A DNA stretch of 64,000 bases from Gloeomargaritales cyanobacterium VI4D9 (GTDB lineage Bacteria; Cyanobacteriota; Cyanobacteriia; Gloeomargaritales; Gloeomargaritaceae), in assembly GCA_927797885.1 (NCBI GenBank), contig OV696605.1:1277157-1341156 (forward strand), given 5' to 3'. Numbering within the stretch: the stretch's first letter is position 1; the number at the start of each line of letters is the position of its first letter. Position numbers and translations under genes: made by a program. Below, one piece after another: positions 1 to 7,970 of the stretch. The notes under the pieces are model-generated. The model was given only the letters and a program-made list of their open reading frames with translations, was not told where the DNA came from and ran no database searches.

Positions 1-317
1 CTTTTGGTCAGGTTCGCATTCCCCAAATCCGCCTGCTTCAAATTCGCATTTCCTAAATTTGCTTCGCTAATATCCGCATTAAACAGCTTCGCTCCCTCCA
101 AATTCACCCCCTGCAAATTTGCTCCTTTTAGGTTGGCATTACCCAAATTGGCTCCCGGCAGTACCATCCCCCGCAAGTCCGCCCCGGACAAATCACATCT
201 TGGACATTGATTGGTGCTAGTTAACTGTTGTAAGTGTTCTGGGTTGGCGGCTAGAGCCGGATGCACACCCATCAACCCCACGCCAACTAAGATCGTTCCC
301 CACACGCCCCTTTTCAT
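1..317 (-). CDS. secreted pentapeptide-repeat protein (partial, C-terminus beyond window)
   Basis: Reading leftward from an ATG at 315-317, the protein opens with a typical signal peptide (MKRGVWGT... ending near ALAA). A short cysteine pair (CPRC) follows, then tandem A(D/N)LxxA-type pentapeptides such as GADLRG, GANLGN, GANLQG and GADLGN running to the window edge. Such repeats fold as a right-handed quadrilateral beta-helix. Secreted members are common in cyanobacteria, in the lumen or periplasm, and mostly have no known function. A Shine-Dalgarno-like AGGAG lies about 8 bases before the ATG. The 3' end is missing, so length and any C-terminal domain are unknown. The family call is firm; no function is claimed. 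Confidence 0.85.
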   Translation of the reverse strand, partial: MKRGVWGTILVGVGLMGVHPALAANPEHLQQLTSTNQCPRCDLSGADLRGMVLPGANLGNANLKGANLQGVNLEGAKLFNADISEANLGNANLKQADLGNANLTK

Positions 318-767
318 ACCCCTGTCTCCTAACCAAATGCTAACAACTGCTAGACAACTTGTCTGCGATTATACTGCATATTGCCAGTTTTTGTGAGGTC
401 TGTATGAGTTCTGTATTTAGAACATAATGTCAAAAATGTCAAAAATGTTAGACATTCACCATCCGTTAGGTTCGGTCATGGTCGGGGTCTTAGGGCACCC
501 GAGTCCCATTCCAGTCGGGTGGCAATCCTAGGGCTATCCCACCTCAATCGTAAGTAAAAATTTTATGCTTAGATAACCAAGAGTCGCAGATTGTCAGTCT
601 ATTTTAGTTTTAAGTAGCTTTGTTATTCTCATGAATTACCTGAGATTGCCATGTAAAATAGTCCCATACGCCAGCGAAAATGGCTCGCCCCTGAGGGTAA
701 CCATTGCCCCATGAGTCAAGATGTCCGGGTATCCTAGAAATAACTAGCAATTCCCAGACTTCTCCCC
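318..767. other. intergenic region with a degenerate family-A-like repeat
   Basis: There is no convincing gene in these 450 bases between two divergently oriented genes. Around 430-450 the word AATGTCAAAA is repeated. Between about 524 and 652 the ends GGCAATCCTA and TGAGATTGCC are an imperfect inverted pair, resembling a decayed copy of the family-A element seen intact elsewhere. The interior shares words (AGTAAAA, ATTTTATG) with 13360-13500. Promoters for cysS and the pentapeptide gene must lie here, but I see no hexamer pair good enough to place. Confidence 0.4.
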
Positions 768-2231
768 ATGACCCTGACCGTTTACAATAGCCGCACTCGC
801 CAATTGGAACCCCTGCAACCCCAACGGGGAAAAATTATTACAATGTATGTATGCGGCGTGACGGTTTATGATTACTGTCATCTAGGTCATGCCCGTACTT
901 ATATTGTCTGGGACGTGGTGCGCCGTTATCTTGAGTATTTGGGCTATGACGTTCACCATGTGCAAAATATTACGGATATAGACGACAAAATCCTCAAAAA
1001 AGCGCAAGCTGAGCAAGTGGCAATGGAGGTCATTACCGAGCGGTATATCCAAGCCTACAATGAAGATATGGGTCGCTTAAACATCCTGCCCCCTCAGCAA
1101 TACCCTCGGGCTACGGAATCAATTCCTGATATGATTCAGTTAATCCAAAACCTGGAACGCCTGGGTTATGCCTATGCCGCCGCCGGGGATGTGTACTATG
1201 CGGTCGAGCGTTTTCCCACCTATGGAAAGCTTTCCCAGCGCACCCTTGACCAAATGCAATCGGGAGCCAGTGGCCGGGTAGAAAAAGAGGAAGCCGAACG
1301 CAAGCGGCATCCTTTAGATTTTGCCCTGTGGAAAGCCGCTAAACCTGGGGAACCTGCGTGGGACTCTCCCTGGGGACCCGGCAGGCCGGGTTGGCATATT
1401 GAATGCTCGGCGATGGTTCATAAAACCTTGGGGGAAAGCATTGATATTCACTGCGGGGGTAGTGATTTGATTTTTCCCCATCATGAAAATGAAATTGCCC
1501 AGTCGGAACCCATTACCCAAAAACCCTTGGCTCGGTATTGGTTGCACAATGGTTTTGTCACCGTTGACGGGGAAAAAATGTCTAAATCCCTGGGCAATTT
1601 TCGCACCATTCGGGATGTCTTAAATCACTATGAGCCAATGGCCTTGCGGCTACTAATTTTGCAATCCCACTACCGGCAGCCGATGGAATGCACACCTGCC
1701 GCACTCCAGGCCGCCCAATCCGGTTGGCGTACCCTTCAGCAAAGTGCCTGGGTCTATGATTTGCCGGAAGATTTCGTTGTAGATAAAACTGATTGTGACA
1801 AGGAGATTCTCGCCCAGTTTGAGCAAGCGATGAATGCGGATTTCAACACTCCCGCCGCCCTCGCCATTCTGTTTGGCTTGGCCAAAAAACTAAAGCACTT
1901 TGACCAGGAAAAACGTCATAGAAGAGAAAGTAATATTTCTGAGTGCCAATCCCGCAAAATTTGGCAGACATTTGTTTATTTGACCCAGAATGTTTTGGGA
2001 CTGAAATTCCCATTTACTTCAGCGCAAGAAGCGATTGCCACTGAGGAACATACGGCAACTTTAGAGTCCTTTAGTGATGAAATTCAGGCACTTATCAGAA
2101 GACGAAAAGAAGCCCGTTTGTCGAAAAATTATTCGGAAGCCGACCGCATCCGCCAGGAATTGGCACAAAAAGGCTTGCGATTAATTGACCAACCCAATGG
2201 GGAAACCCGCATTGAGGTACATTCCGAGTGA
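768..2231 (+). CDS. cysS: cysteinyl-tRNA synthetase
   Basis: This class I aminoacyl-tRNA synthetase charges tRNA-Cys in the cytoplasm. The 487-residue product has the class I signature HLGH at residues 38-41, just after the MYVCG zinc cysteine. The other zinc ligands lie in WHIECSAM and HHENEIAQ, and the KMSKS loop is near residue 270. The C-terminal anticodon-binding part ends with the usual ADRIRQELAQKG helix. Length is normal for the family. The stop codon overlaps the GTG start of the next gene by four bases (GTGA), which implies translational coupling with the tetrapyrrole enzyme downstream. No strong Shine-Dalgarno is visible before the ATG. Confidence 0.97.
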   Translation: MTLTVYNSRTRQLEPLQPQRGKIITMYVCGVTVYDYCHLGHARTYIVWDVVRRYLEYLGYDVHHVQNITDIDDKILKKAQAEQVAMEVITERYIQAYNEDMGRLNILPPQQYPRATESIPDMIQLIQNLERLGYAYAAAGDVYYAVERFPTYGKLSQRTLDQMQSGASGRVEKEEAERKRHPLDFALWKAAKPGEPAWDSPWGPGRPGWHIECSAMVHKTLGESIDIHCGGSDLIFPHHENEIAQSEPITQKPLARYWLHNGFVTVDGEKMSKSLGNFRTIRDVLNHYEPMALRLLILQSHYRQPMECTPAALQAAQSGWRTLQQSAWVYDLPEDFVVDKTDCDKEILAQFEQAMNADFNTPAALAILFGLAKKLKHFDQEKRHRRESNISECQSRKIWQTFVYLTQNVLGLKFPFTSAQEAIATEEHTATLESFSDEIQALIRRRKEARLSKNYSEADRIRQELAQKGLRLIDQPNGETRIEVHSE

Positions 2232-3691
2232 ACCCAATTCTCCTTGTGGGAGCCGGTCCCGGCGGTCTTGAACATTTAACCCTCGCCGCCCAGGAAGCCT
2301 TACAGCGAGCGGATGTGGTGGTTTATGACAGTTTGATTGATCCCCGGATTTTGGCACTGCTATCCCCCCATGTAGAAACCCAATCTGTCCAGGGTTTGTC
2401 CCAGGATGAAATCAATCATTTGTTATTACAATATTATAACAATAATCAGCGGGTGGTACGCCTCAAAAGTGGTGACCCCTTTATCTTCGGCAAAGCCACG
2501 CAGGAATTGCAGGCCTTAGATGTGGCTCATTGTATGTATCATGTCATTCCAGGCATCAGCACCGTCACCGGGGCGGCCACTCTGGCGGGAATCCCCCTGA
2601 CCGACCGGGACTGGGGACGGACAATCGGAGTGTTTACCGCCCATGCCCCGGAGGATTTAGACTGGTCAGCCCTAGCTCGGATGGATACGCTTGTGGGTTT
2701 GATGGGGGTCGGTCATCTGGCTATTATACAGATGAAATTATTACAAAATGGCCGGAGTCCTGATACCCCAGTCGCCTTAGTTCACCGGGCGGGGCAGGTG
2801 GGGCAGAGGGTCTGGCGGGGAACCCTCGGGCAATTAACGACCCAACTGGCACAGGCACCGAGTGTTTTAATTGTAGGCCCAGGGGTGAACTATCATGCCC
2901 AATCCCATTTGCCATTACAAGGTAAAAATATTTTAATTACACGGGCGGCGGGGAGTGCTAGTGAATTGGCAGAATTATTGCGCTATCAGGGAGCGAATGT
3001 GGTGAGTATGCCGACCTTAGTGGTACAGCCGCCGCCGGATTGGGCACCCTTGGATCAGGCGATTCGTCATCTTCAGCAATTTGATTGGTTGATTTTGACT
3101 TCCGGGAATGCGGTGGATTATTTTTTGGAACGCCTGTGGTATCACCAACAGGATGTGCGGGCTTTATCTCACTTGAAAATTGCTGTGGTGGGGGAAAAAA
3201 CGGCTTTTTATTTACAAAAATGGGGACTGAGAGCTGATTTAATTCCTTCGGAATTTGTAGCGGATCAATTACTCGCTGAATTTCCACAGGACTGTCAGAG
3301 TTTGCGGGTGTTATTCCCGCGGGTGGCGAGTGGTGGACGGGATGTTTTGGTGCAGGGATTGCAACAGCGGGGAGCGCAGGTCATGGAGGTGGCCGCCTAT
3401 GAAACCCGTTGCCCCAAGGAAATTCCTGGGTTTATTCTTGATTACTTACGCCAAGGATATATTGATGTCCTCACTTTTACCAGTTCCAAAACCGTGGTGC
3501 ATTGTTATCAACTATTAGAACAGGCTGCACCGGGACAGTGGCAAGATTGGCTCAAGTCGAGTCTGATTGTTGCGATTGGCCCGCAAACTTCCCGCACTTG
3601 TGAACGTTATTTTCAGAGGGTGGATATGGTGGCCAAAGAATATACATTGATGGGTTTGGTACAGGCGATTATTGATTGTTGGCAACGATGA
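2228..3691 (+). CDS. cobA-hemD: uroporphyrinogen-III C-methyltransferase / uroporphyrinogen-III synthase fusion
   Basis: The N-terminal ~235 residues are a CobA/SUMT-type SAM-dependent methyltransferase: VGAGPGG at the SAM site, RLKSGDPFIFGK, PGISTVTGAATLAGIPLT. It would make precorrin-2 for siroheme and cobalamin. Residues from about 240 (GKNILITRAAG) to 487 are a HemD domain, which closes hydroxymethylbilane to uroporphyrinogen III; LTFTSSKTV and AIGPQTS are typical of it. The fusion joins two consecutive steps at the branch between heme/chlorophyll and siroheme/B12. It starts at a GTG that overlaps the cysS stop. Fused forms are known in other bacteria. Both domains look intact. Confidence 0.95.
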   Translation: MNPILLVGAGPGGLEHLTLAAQEALQRADVVVYDSLIDPRILALLSPHVETQSVQGLSQDEINHLLLQYYNNNQRVVRLKSGDPFIFGKATQELQALDVAHCMYHVIPGISTVTGAATLAGIPLTDRDWGRTIGVFTAHAPEDLDWSALARMDTLVGLMGVGHLAIIQMKLLQNGRSPDTPVALVHRAGQVGQRVWRGTLGQLTTQLAQAPSVLIVGPGVNYHAQSHLPLQGKNILITRAAGSASELAELLRYQGANVVSMPTLVVQPPPDWAPLDQAIRHLQQFDWLILTSGNAVDYFLERLWYHQQDVRALSHLKIAVVGEKTAFYLQKWGLRADLIPSEFVADQLLAEFPQDCQSLRVLFPRVASGGRDVLVQGLQQRGAQVMEVAAYETRCPKEIPGFILDYLRQGYIDVLTFTSSKTVVHCYQLLEQAAPGQWQDWLKSSLIVAIGPQTSRTCERYFQRVDMVAKEYTLMGLVQAIIDCWQR

Positions 3692-3708
3692 TCAAAAGGC
3701 TTCTATGG

Positions 3709-3816
3709 GACACCTCTATTGCTTAGTTTTGGCACTTACACAAGAGGGCTGATAGCCTGCATGGCCTAGCCATTTGACCTTGTTATTCCCCTGAATCTTC
3801 TGGGATTGCTATATCA
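3709..3816. repeat. remnant repeat (family C-like left end, family A-like right end)
   Basis: After cobA-hemD the sequence GGGACACCTCTATT at 3709 resembles the family-C/IS5 terminal repeat. GGGATTGCTATAT at about 3803-3815 is the right end of a family-A element. The interior is decayed. It looks like the debris of one or two short mobile elements directly beside the insertion sequence that follows. Confidence 0.45.
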
Positions 3817-3872
3817 GAATATATGGGCACCTCTATTTATTCAAAATATGAGAACAAAATACAAAAACAGCA

Positions 3873-3994
3873 GGTTCTCCTGAGTATTTGGTGATAAGCA
3901 GAGTTTATACTTAAGCCTGACAAGGGTTTCAGCCCCCCTAGCGACAGAAAAGCGTATCGTTCTATACAATTCCCACCACAAATCTAGGAGAGCC
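3873..3994. repeat. family D short inverted-repeat element, copy 1
   Basis: About 122 bases bounded by GGTTCTCCTGA and, inverted, GGCTCTCCTAGA. The core (GATAAGCAGAG ... CTGACAAGGGTTTCAGCCCC ... GCGTATCGTTCTATACAATT) is repeated almost exactly at 60843-60956. It lies inside the 3' part of the IS5-type element, so it is either nested there or defines a different IS end. Confidence 0.6.
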
Positions 3995-4088
3995 AAACAG
4001 CAGGTCATTGCTCAGTACTTTTTTGTACTAAGATGACTGGGTTTTATAGATTGGTGTAGATATGATTGAAAAGAGACTTAGTAGGGGG

Positions 4089-4601
4089 TCAAAACTCACA
4101 GATTATCAGCCGCCGCTCCCAAAACGCATAACGGCGGAAATTATAAGCGAGATTTTTCAACCCAATTGCCGCCTGTACTCTGGTTTTACCAATCAGACGC
4201 ATGAATTTACCCCCAAGACACATCACCCACTGACCAAATACGTGTTCCACCTTGGCTCTCACTTGAGATTTGATGCGATTCCGTTCCTTTTGCTCGGCGG
4301 TTAGGGGCTGATTTCGGTAGCCTTTTTCATGGATGTGACTGGTAAACCCAATCCTGGCTAACGTCCATTCTAAATCCGTGCTGTGATAAGCACTATCTCC
4401 CCAGATTTCCGACCCATCAATATCCACAAGTTGACTGAATACTTGGGAGTCATGCACGGAGGCATCCGTGACCACATAATGACGCACAAAACCATATTTT
4501 ACATCCACGCTGATATGATTTTTATAGCCAAAATAGCTGATACCCTTTTTCTTTACCCAACGGGCATCTTTTGCCGTAAAACATGGGGTTTTTCCTCCCA
4601 T
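4089..4601 (-). CDS. IS5-family transposase, downstream frame (DDE catalytic part)
   Basis: This frame continues the transposase of the upstream frame. It holds the second half of the DDE (IS4-like) domain: GYKNHISVDVKYG, VTDASVHDSQ, the catalytic-type IWGDSAYHS, and RNRIKSQVRAKVEHVFG near the C-terminus. It overlaps the upstream frame by 49 bases and lies in the -1 frame relative to it. Conceptual joining near the shared codons for RQK/TAKDARWVKKKG restores one continuous protein of about 330 residues. Either programmed frameshifting or a frameshift mutation explains this. The ATG inside the overlap is probably not a real start. Confidence 0.8.
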   Translation of the reverse strand: MGGKTPCFTAKDARWVKKKGISYFGYKNHISVDVKYGFVRHYVVTDASVHDSQVFSQLVDIDGSEIWGDSAYHSTDLEWTLARIGFTSHIHEKGYRNQPLTAEQKERNRIKSQVRAKVEHVFGQWVMCLGGKFMRLIGKTRVQAAIGLKNLAYNFRRYAFWERRLIICEF

Positions 4602-5113
4602 TGTTTAGGAATGTTCCCTTCCTTCACTTCTTGATTTTCTTGCCGAGTATTCCGTTGAACTGGCACGGGAATGAGAGTGGCATCCACAATCTGGCCAACT
4701 TCGACAATATATCCTTTTTCTCTCAGGTAATTATCAAAGCGAGCAAATAGTTCTTTGACCAGCTCATGCTTAGCGAGATTATCCCGAAATAACCAGATAG
4801 TTTTGGCATCAGGGATAGCGTCTTCGATACCCAATCCTAGGAATTCCATGAACGAGATACGGTCATTCACTTGCAACTCGAGTTCATCATCACTAATGGC
4901 ATACATTTGTTGGAGAATCAACAATTTAAACATCACAATCACGTCGGTGGGTTTACGACCTGCATTGCTCTTTCTTTCCTTGTCATATATTGTTTCTAAT
5001 ATTGGGCGGAAATCTTCCCAGTTAATATGTTCATTGAGCCACTTCAGCATGGGCTTTTTTTGATTGAGTTTTTCCCGCCGCTCTTGCTCATCCCAAAATC
5101 CTTTTTGACCCAT
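4553..5113 (-). CDS. IS5-family transposase, upstream frame
   Basis: This 186-residue frame starts at an ATG about 70 bases inside the right terminal repeat. It contains the N-terminal region of an IS5-group transposase (GRKPTDVIVMFKLLILQQMY, NDRISFMEFLGL, PDAKTIWLFRDNL) and the first catalytic Asp region (GQIVDATLIPVP). It then stops at MPVG. The remaining domain is in the overlapping -1 frame. The first ~42 codons are identical to the partial copy at 63873, so the two copies are recent. Confidence 0.85.
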   Translation of the reverse strand: MGQKGFWDEQERREKLNQKKPMLKWLNEHINWEDFRPILETIYDKERKSNAGRKPTDVIVMFKLLILQQMYAISDDELELQVNDRISFMEFLGLGIEDAIPDAKTIWLFRDNLAKHELVKELFARFDNYLREKGYIVEVGQIVDATLIPVPVQRNTRQENQEVKEGNIPKQWEEKPHVLRQKMPVG

Positions 5114-5183
5114 TTTCCCTCTCCACGTCGTTAATACTAATTATCTCACAAATCCCTCCCAAAATCAATTAATAGAGGTGCCC

Positions 5184-5411
5184 TTAGATAAGCAAGCTCA
5201 ATCCTCAGATTGGGGGCGACCGGATGCCTTGCGGCCAGAGCAATTAGCCTACGCCGCTAATGACGTGATTTACTTACCCCAAATTGCTGAGCAGTTAACT
5301 GCCATGTTGCAACGGGAAGGTCGTTGGGAATTGGCGCAACAGTGTTTCCAATGTGTACCGACTATGGTGAGTTTAGACCTGTTAAATTATCAGGGAATTT
5401 TTGAACACTAG
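5184..5411 (+). pseudogene. rnd: 3' remnant of a ribonuclease D-like 3'-5' exonuclease gene
   Basis: Immediately outside the IS end, an open frame encodes LDKQAQSSDWG..LRPEQLAYAANDVIYLPQI and ...REGRWELAQQCF. These match the last ~75 residues of bacterial RNase D / DEDD exonucleases, including the YAxxD element that carries the last catalytic Asp. The N-terminal two-thirds with the DE motif is absent: the other flank of the IS is repeat debris, not RNase D. The gene was therefore broken by the IS followed by deletion or recombination, or the front half lies elsewhere. A GTG inside the terminal repeat is in frame, but translation is doubtful. Confidence 0.75.
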
Positions 5412-5601
5412 GGACATCTCTATGAGCCATCCCACTAACGACTCGAAATTCTCCAGCATCAACTACAGGGGCGATGCTCCTGCAACCCTTGTGATTTAGG
5501 TTTGCTATCGCACTACCAAGATGTCCTTTAGTTCATTGAGGAATGTAAATCACCTAAATCTAGGGATAGTTGTTGACCGTGATAGGATGCCGCCTGTCGA
5601 T

Positions 5602-5733
5602 ATAGCAATCCTAAATGAGAATGGAACAGGGTCGCAGGGGCACCGCCCCTGTAAAAGAAGCACCTGTATGGTTCTGAAAAATTTTTGTATGCCTACGGCG
5701 CGCAAGCTAATGCAAATCAAGTAGGATTGCTAT
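5602..5733. repeat. family A MITE-like element, copy with perfect 12-bp ends
   Basis: Perfect terminal inverted repeats ATAGCAATCCTA and TAGGATTGCTAT enclose 132 bases. The interior carries a GC-rich part (GGGTCGCAGGGGCACCGCCC) and AT-rich flanks with no coding capacity. Relatives occur at 7749, 34850, 36562, 43512 and 47143. No transposase with these ends is present in the window. Confidence 0.85.
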
Positions 5734-5735
5734 GG

Positions 5736-5987
5736 GATTTCTATATTTGTTAATCTTTGTACTTACACAGCAAGCCTGATACAGCCTGTTCACAGATTAA
5801 AGGATACAAAAAATCGTGTTTCCAAGGCTGAGCCTTAACGAGGTTTAGGGTAAGTGGCTTGACAACCGTATCCCGTAACCCCTTAATAGGCTGTAGTGTG
5901 GCGTAGCTATAAGCCCCATTCTTTCCTTGGTAATTATCAATAAGGCAGGGGGCACTCTCAATAGTCATGAATTATGTAGAGGTGCCC
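5736..5987. repeat. family C MITE-like element interrupted by a family B element
   Basis: The outer parts read, inverted, like the family-C copies at 7637, 43725 and 61106: TTTGTACTTACAC on the left; AAGCCCCATTCTTTCC, AATTATCAATAA and AATAGTCATGAATTA towards the right end GAGGTGCCC. In the middle a complete family-B element (5780-5895) separates the two halves. The terminal GGGCACCTC word is shared with the IS5-type element. Confidence 0.7.
5780..5895. repeat. family B MITE-like element nested in family C
   Basis: 116 bases with ends TACAGCCTGTT and AATAGGCTGTA. Internal words AATTAAAGGATAC-like and CCGTATCCCGTAA match the copy at 36388-36502 closely and the 117-bp copies at 34711, 46967 and 60985 more distantly. 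Confidence 0.75.
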
Positions 5988-6077
5988 ATCTTTATTTACT
6001 TGAAACTCTCAAAAATCGAGATAAAATTAGTTTCCCATTCAAGGGATAATAACCTAATCCCAATACCGTAAATTTCT

Positions 6078-6773
6078 ATGTCTCCCTATACCCTCGCCAT
6101 TGACATTGGGGGTAGCGGCATCAAAGCCCTCGTCCTGAATGCAGTGGGAGAGGCAGTGACCCCCCGGGAACGGCAGGCAACCCCCCACCCAGCCCAACCG
6201 GCGCCTATCCTGGAGATTATTGATGCGTTAGCCCAAGGCAAAACCTATGACCGGGTATCGGTAGGATTTCCGGGGGTCGTCTGCCAGGGGGTCATCATCA
6301 CAGCCGCCAATCTGCATCCCGACTGGCTGGGCGTAAATCTGCAACAAATACTTCAGGAACGCTTGGGGGTACCGGTGCGGGTGATTAACGATGCGGATAT
6401 GCAGGGCTATGGTGCGATCCAAGGCAGGGGGGTGGAATTGGTGATTACCCTGGGGACGGGGGTGGGTTCGGCTTTATTTACCCAGGGGCATTTGGTGCCG
6501 AATTTGGAACTGGGGCATCATCCCTTTCGCAAAAACGCTACCTACGAAGCATGCCTTGGTCACGTTGCCCTGAAGCGGGATGGGGTACGCAAATGGAACC
6601 AACGGCTCGAAAAAGCCCTTGCCCAGTGGCATAAATTGTTTTACTATGATTGGCTCTATTTAGGTGGGGGCAACGCCAAACATATCAATTTTGACCTCCC
6701 CCCGCAGGTGAAAACAGTGCCAAATGTGGCGGGTTTACTCGGTGGCATTGCCCTTTGGCGGGATGAACCCTGA
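6078..6773 (+). CDS. ppgK: polyphosphate glucokinase-like ROK family kinase
   Basis: The 231-residue cytoplasmic protein has the ROK/actin-fold ATP motifs: DIGGSGIK near residue 10 (phosphate 1), INDADMQGYGA (catalytic Asp region) and TLGTGVGSALF (phosphate 2). These are followed by HLVPNLELGHH as in polyphosphate-dependent glucokinases. It would phosphorylate glucose with polyphosphate or ATP and feed glycolysis. The N-terminal tail and the DGVRKWNQRLEKAL helix are normal, and length is close to other cyanobacterial members. Polyphosphate use is inferred from family resemblance and has not been separated from plain glucokinase. A separate transcription unit is likely, since 90 bases with repeats precede it. 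Confidence 0.85.
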   Translation: MSPYTLAIDIGGSGIKALVLNAVGEAVTPRERQATPHPAQPAPILEIIDALAQGKTYDRVSVGFPGVVCQGVIITAANLHPDWLGVNLQQILQERLGVPVRVINDADMQGYGAIQGRGVELVITLGTGVGSALFTQGHLVPNLELGHHPFRKNATYEACLGHVALKRDGVRKWNQRLEKALAQWHKLFYYDWLYLGGGNAKHINFDLPPQVKTVPNVAGLLGGIALWRDEP

Positions 6774-6814
6774 GGGATTATAGTGTGTAGCAATGCCCTC
6801 CCATTCACACACCG

Positions 6815-7597
6815 ATGCAACAACCGATCATTGAATTTCGGGATGTTTATAAGCAATTAGGTGGGCGCACAATCCTGGATGGGGTGAATTTTGCCATTTA
6901 TCCAGGGGAAGCGGTGGGCATTATTGGACCCTCTGGTGCTGGTAAATCCACCACGTTGCGCCTAATTGCCGGGTTGATGGCTCCCGATCGGGGGGAAGTC
7001 TGGGTGCAGGGCAAACCCCAGGTGTTGGTCGGGGAAGGGGCAGTCAGCAAAGCCCATATTGGCATGGTTTTTCAGGGTTCGGCGCTGTTTGATTCCCTCA
7101 CAGTGGCGGAAAATGTGGGTTTTTTGCTCTCCGAACACAGCCATTTGCCCCCCGAACGGGTGCGGGATTTGGTGGAATTAAGTTTGGAACGGGTGGGCTT
7201 AAAAGGCATTGGCGACCGCTATCCGGCGGAATTGTCCGGGGGAATGCGGCGGCGGGTGGCACTTGCCCGAGCCATTATTGAGGACCCGGAAGATGAACAG
7301 GACGACCTGGATATTTTGCTGTACGATGAACCAACGGCAGGCTTAGATCCGGTGGCTTCCCGGGTGATTGAGGACTTGATGCGTAGCCTACAAAAAGAAG
7401 TGCAACATTCGGCGACCTATGTGGTCGTCACCCACCAGGAAAGTACAATTCGCCGGACAACGGATCGGATTTTTTTGCTCTATAACGGCAAAATCCAATG
7501 GCAGGGAACCACCCAGGAATTGGAGACCACCGATGACCCCTACATCACCCAATTTATGAGCGGCAATCCTACCGGACCAATCGTGATGTTTGAGTAA
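6815..7597 (+). CDS. ABC transporter ATP-binding protein, MlaF/TGD3-like
   Basis: This 260-residue ATPase has Walker A GPSGAGKST (about residue 39), a Q-loop in MVFQGSALFDSLTVAENV, the signature LSGGMRRRVALARA, Walker B LLYDEPTAGLDP and the switch VVTHQEST. The order and the GSALFDSLTV wording match the Ttg2A/MlaF group, which drives phospholipid traffic between outer and inner membranes; the plant homologue is TGD3. The permease and MCE-domain partners are not beside it in this window. It begins 41 bases after the ROK kinase, so the two may be cotranscribed. ATPase call certain, substrate inferred. Confidence 0.88.
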   Translation: MQQPIIEFRDVYKQLGGRTILDGVNFAIYPGEAVGIIGPSGAGKSTTLRLIAGLMAPDRGEVWVQGKPQVLVGEGAVSKAHIGMVFQGSALFDSLTVAENVGFLLSEHSHLPPERVRDLVELSLERVGLKGIGDRYPAELSGGMRRRVALARAIIEDPEDEQDDLDILLYDEPTAGLDPVASRVIEDLMRSLQKEVQHSATYVVVTHQESTIRRTTDRIFLLYNGKIQWQGTTQELETTDDPYITQFMSGNPTGPIVMFE

Positions 7598-7636
7598 GTG
7601 ATTAAGATGCAAGTTGAAAAGCTATGGCCATCTTAA

Positions 7637-7750
7637 GGGCACCTTGATTAATTCACGGCTATTGAGAATGGCTCCCACGTTATTGATAATTGCCAACCAG
7701 AGAATGGGGCTTCCGAGCCTGTCATGTAAGTACAAAAATCAATAGAGGTA
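7637..7750. repeat. family C MITE-like element, right end lost
   Basis: Begins GGGCACCTTGATTAATTC and shares the CTATTGAGAATG...TTATTGATAATTGCC...GGGCTTCCGAGCCTGTCATG core with 43725-43843. It ends AATAGAGGT where GCCC is expected; the last bases are replaced by the start of the adjacent family-A element, so one inserted into or recombined with the other. Confidence 0.75.
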
Positions 7751-7845
7751 GCAATCCTATTTGATTAACAAACATAAATTCCTCAGAACCAAGGACGGGG
7801 GCGGTGCCCCTGCGACCCTGTTCCATTCTCATTTAGGATTGCTAT
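7749..7845. repeat. family A MITE-like element
   Basis: 97 bases with ends TAGCAATCCTA and TAGGATTGCTA. The core GACGGGGGCGGTGCCCCTGC is a near-palindromic hairpin found in most family-A copies. Confidence 0.8.
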
Positions 7846-7970
7846 ATACTACAAATTATCGGGATACAAAAATAGGGAGACTTGCAAGTTAAACCTGTCA
7901 TTTGTTGGTGATGAATTGGGTTTCTGTTGTACCCTACAACCACTCAACAGGCGGTACTCTTGCAAGAGGT

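Larger units (their letters stand above)
3825..5183 (-). mobile_element. IS5-family-type insertion sequence, copy 1
   Basis: The element carries two overlapping leftward transposase frames. Its right end reads AATAGAGGTGCCC (5171-5183); the inverted match GGGCACCTCTATT begins at 3825, giving about 1.36 kb. The right 76 bases are identical in inverse to the start of a second copy at 63803, which confirms the outer boundary at 5183. The left boundary is less sure because a family-D repeat (3873-3994) sits between the transposase and the inverted repeat. No clean target duplication is visible at the two ends. It lies directly against an RNase D gene fragment. Confidence 0.7.
5412..6077. other. 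intergenic repeat island: family A, C and B elements
   Basis: No gene is supported in these 666 bases. From left to right there is an unassigned stretch, a complete family-A element (5602-5733), and a family-C element (about 5736-5987) into which a family-B element (5780-5895) has inserted. About 90 bases of presumed promoter for the sugar kinase follow. The small open frames here only read through repeats. Confidence 0.7.
7598..7970. other. intergenic repeat region between convergent genes
   Basis: No gene is seen. It holds a family-C element (7637-7750) fused at its right end to a family-A element (7749-7845). The remaining ~120 bases before the ispE stop show no clear terminator or gene. 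Confidence 0.6.

Noticed and set aside
4553-4601. A canonical -1 slippery heptamer in the transposase overlap
   Set aside because: No X XXY YYZ sequence in the zero frame was found; only short A runs are present, so programmed frameshifting is left open.
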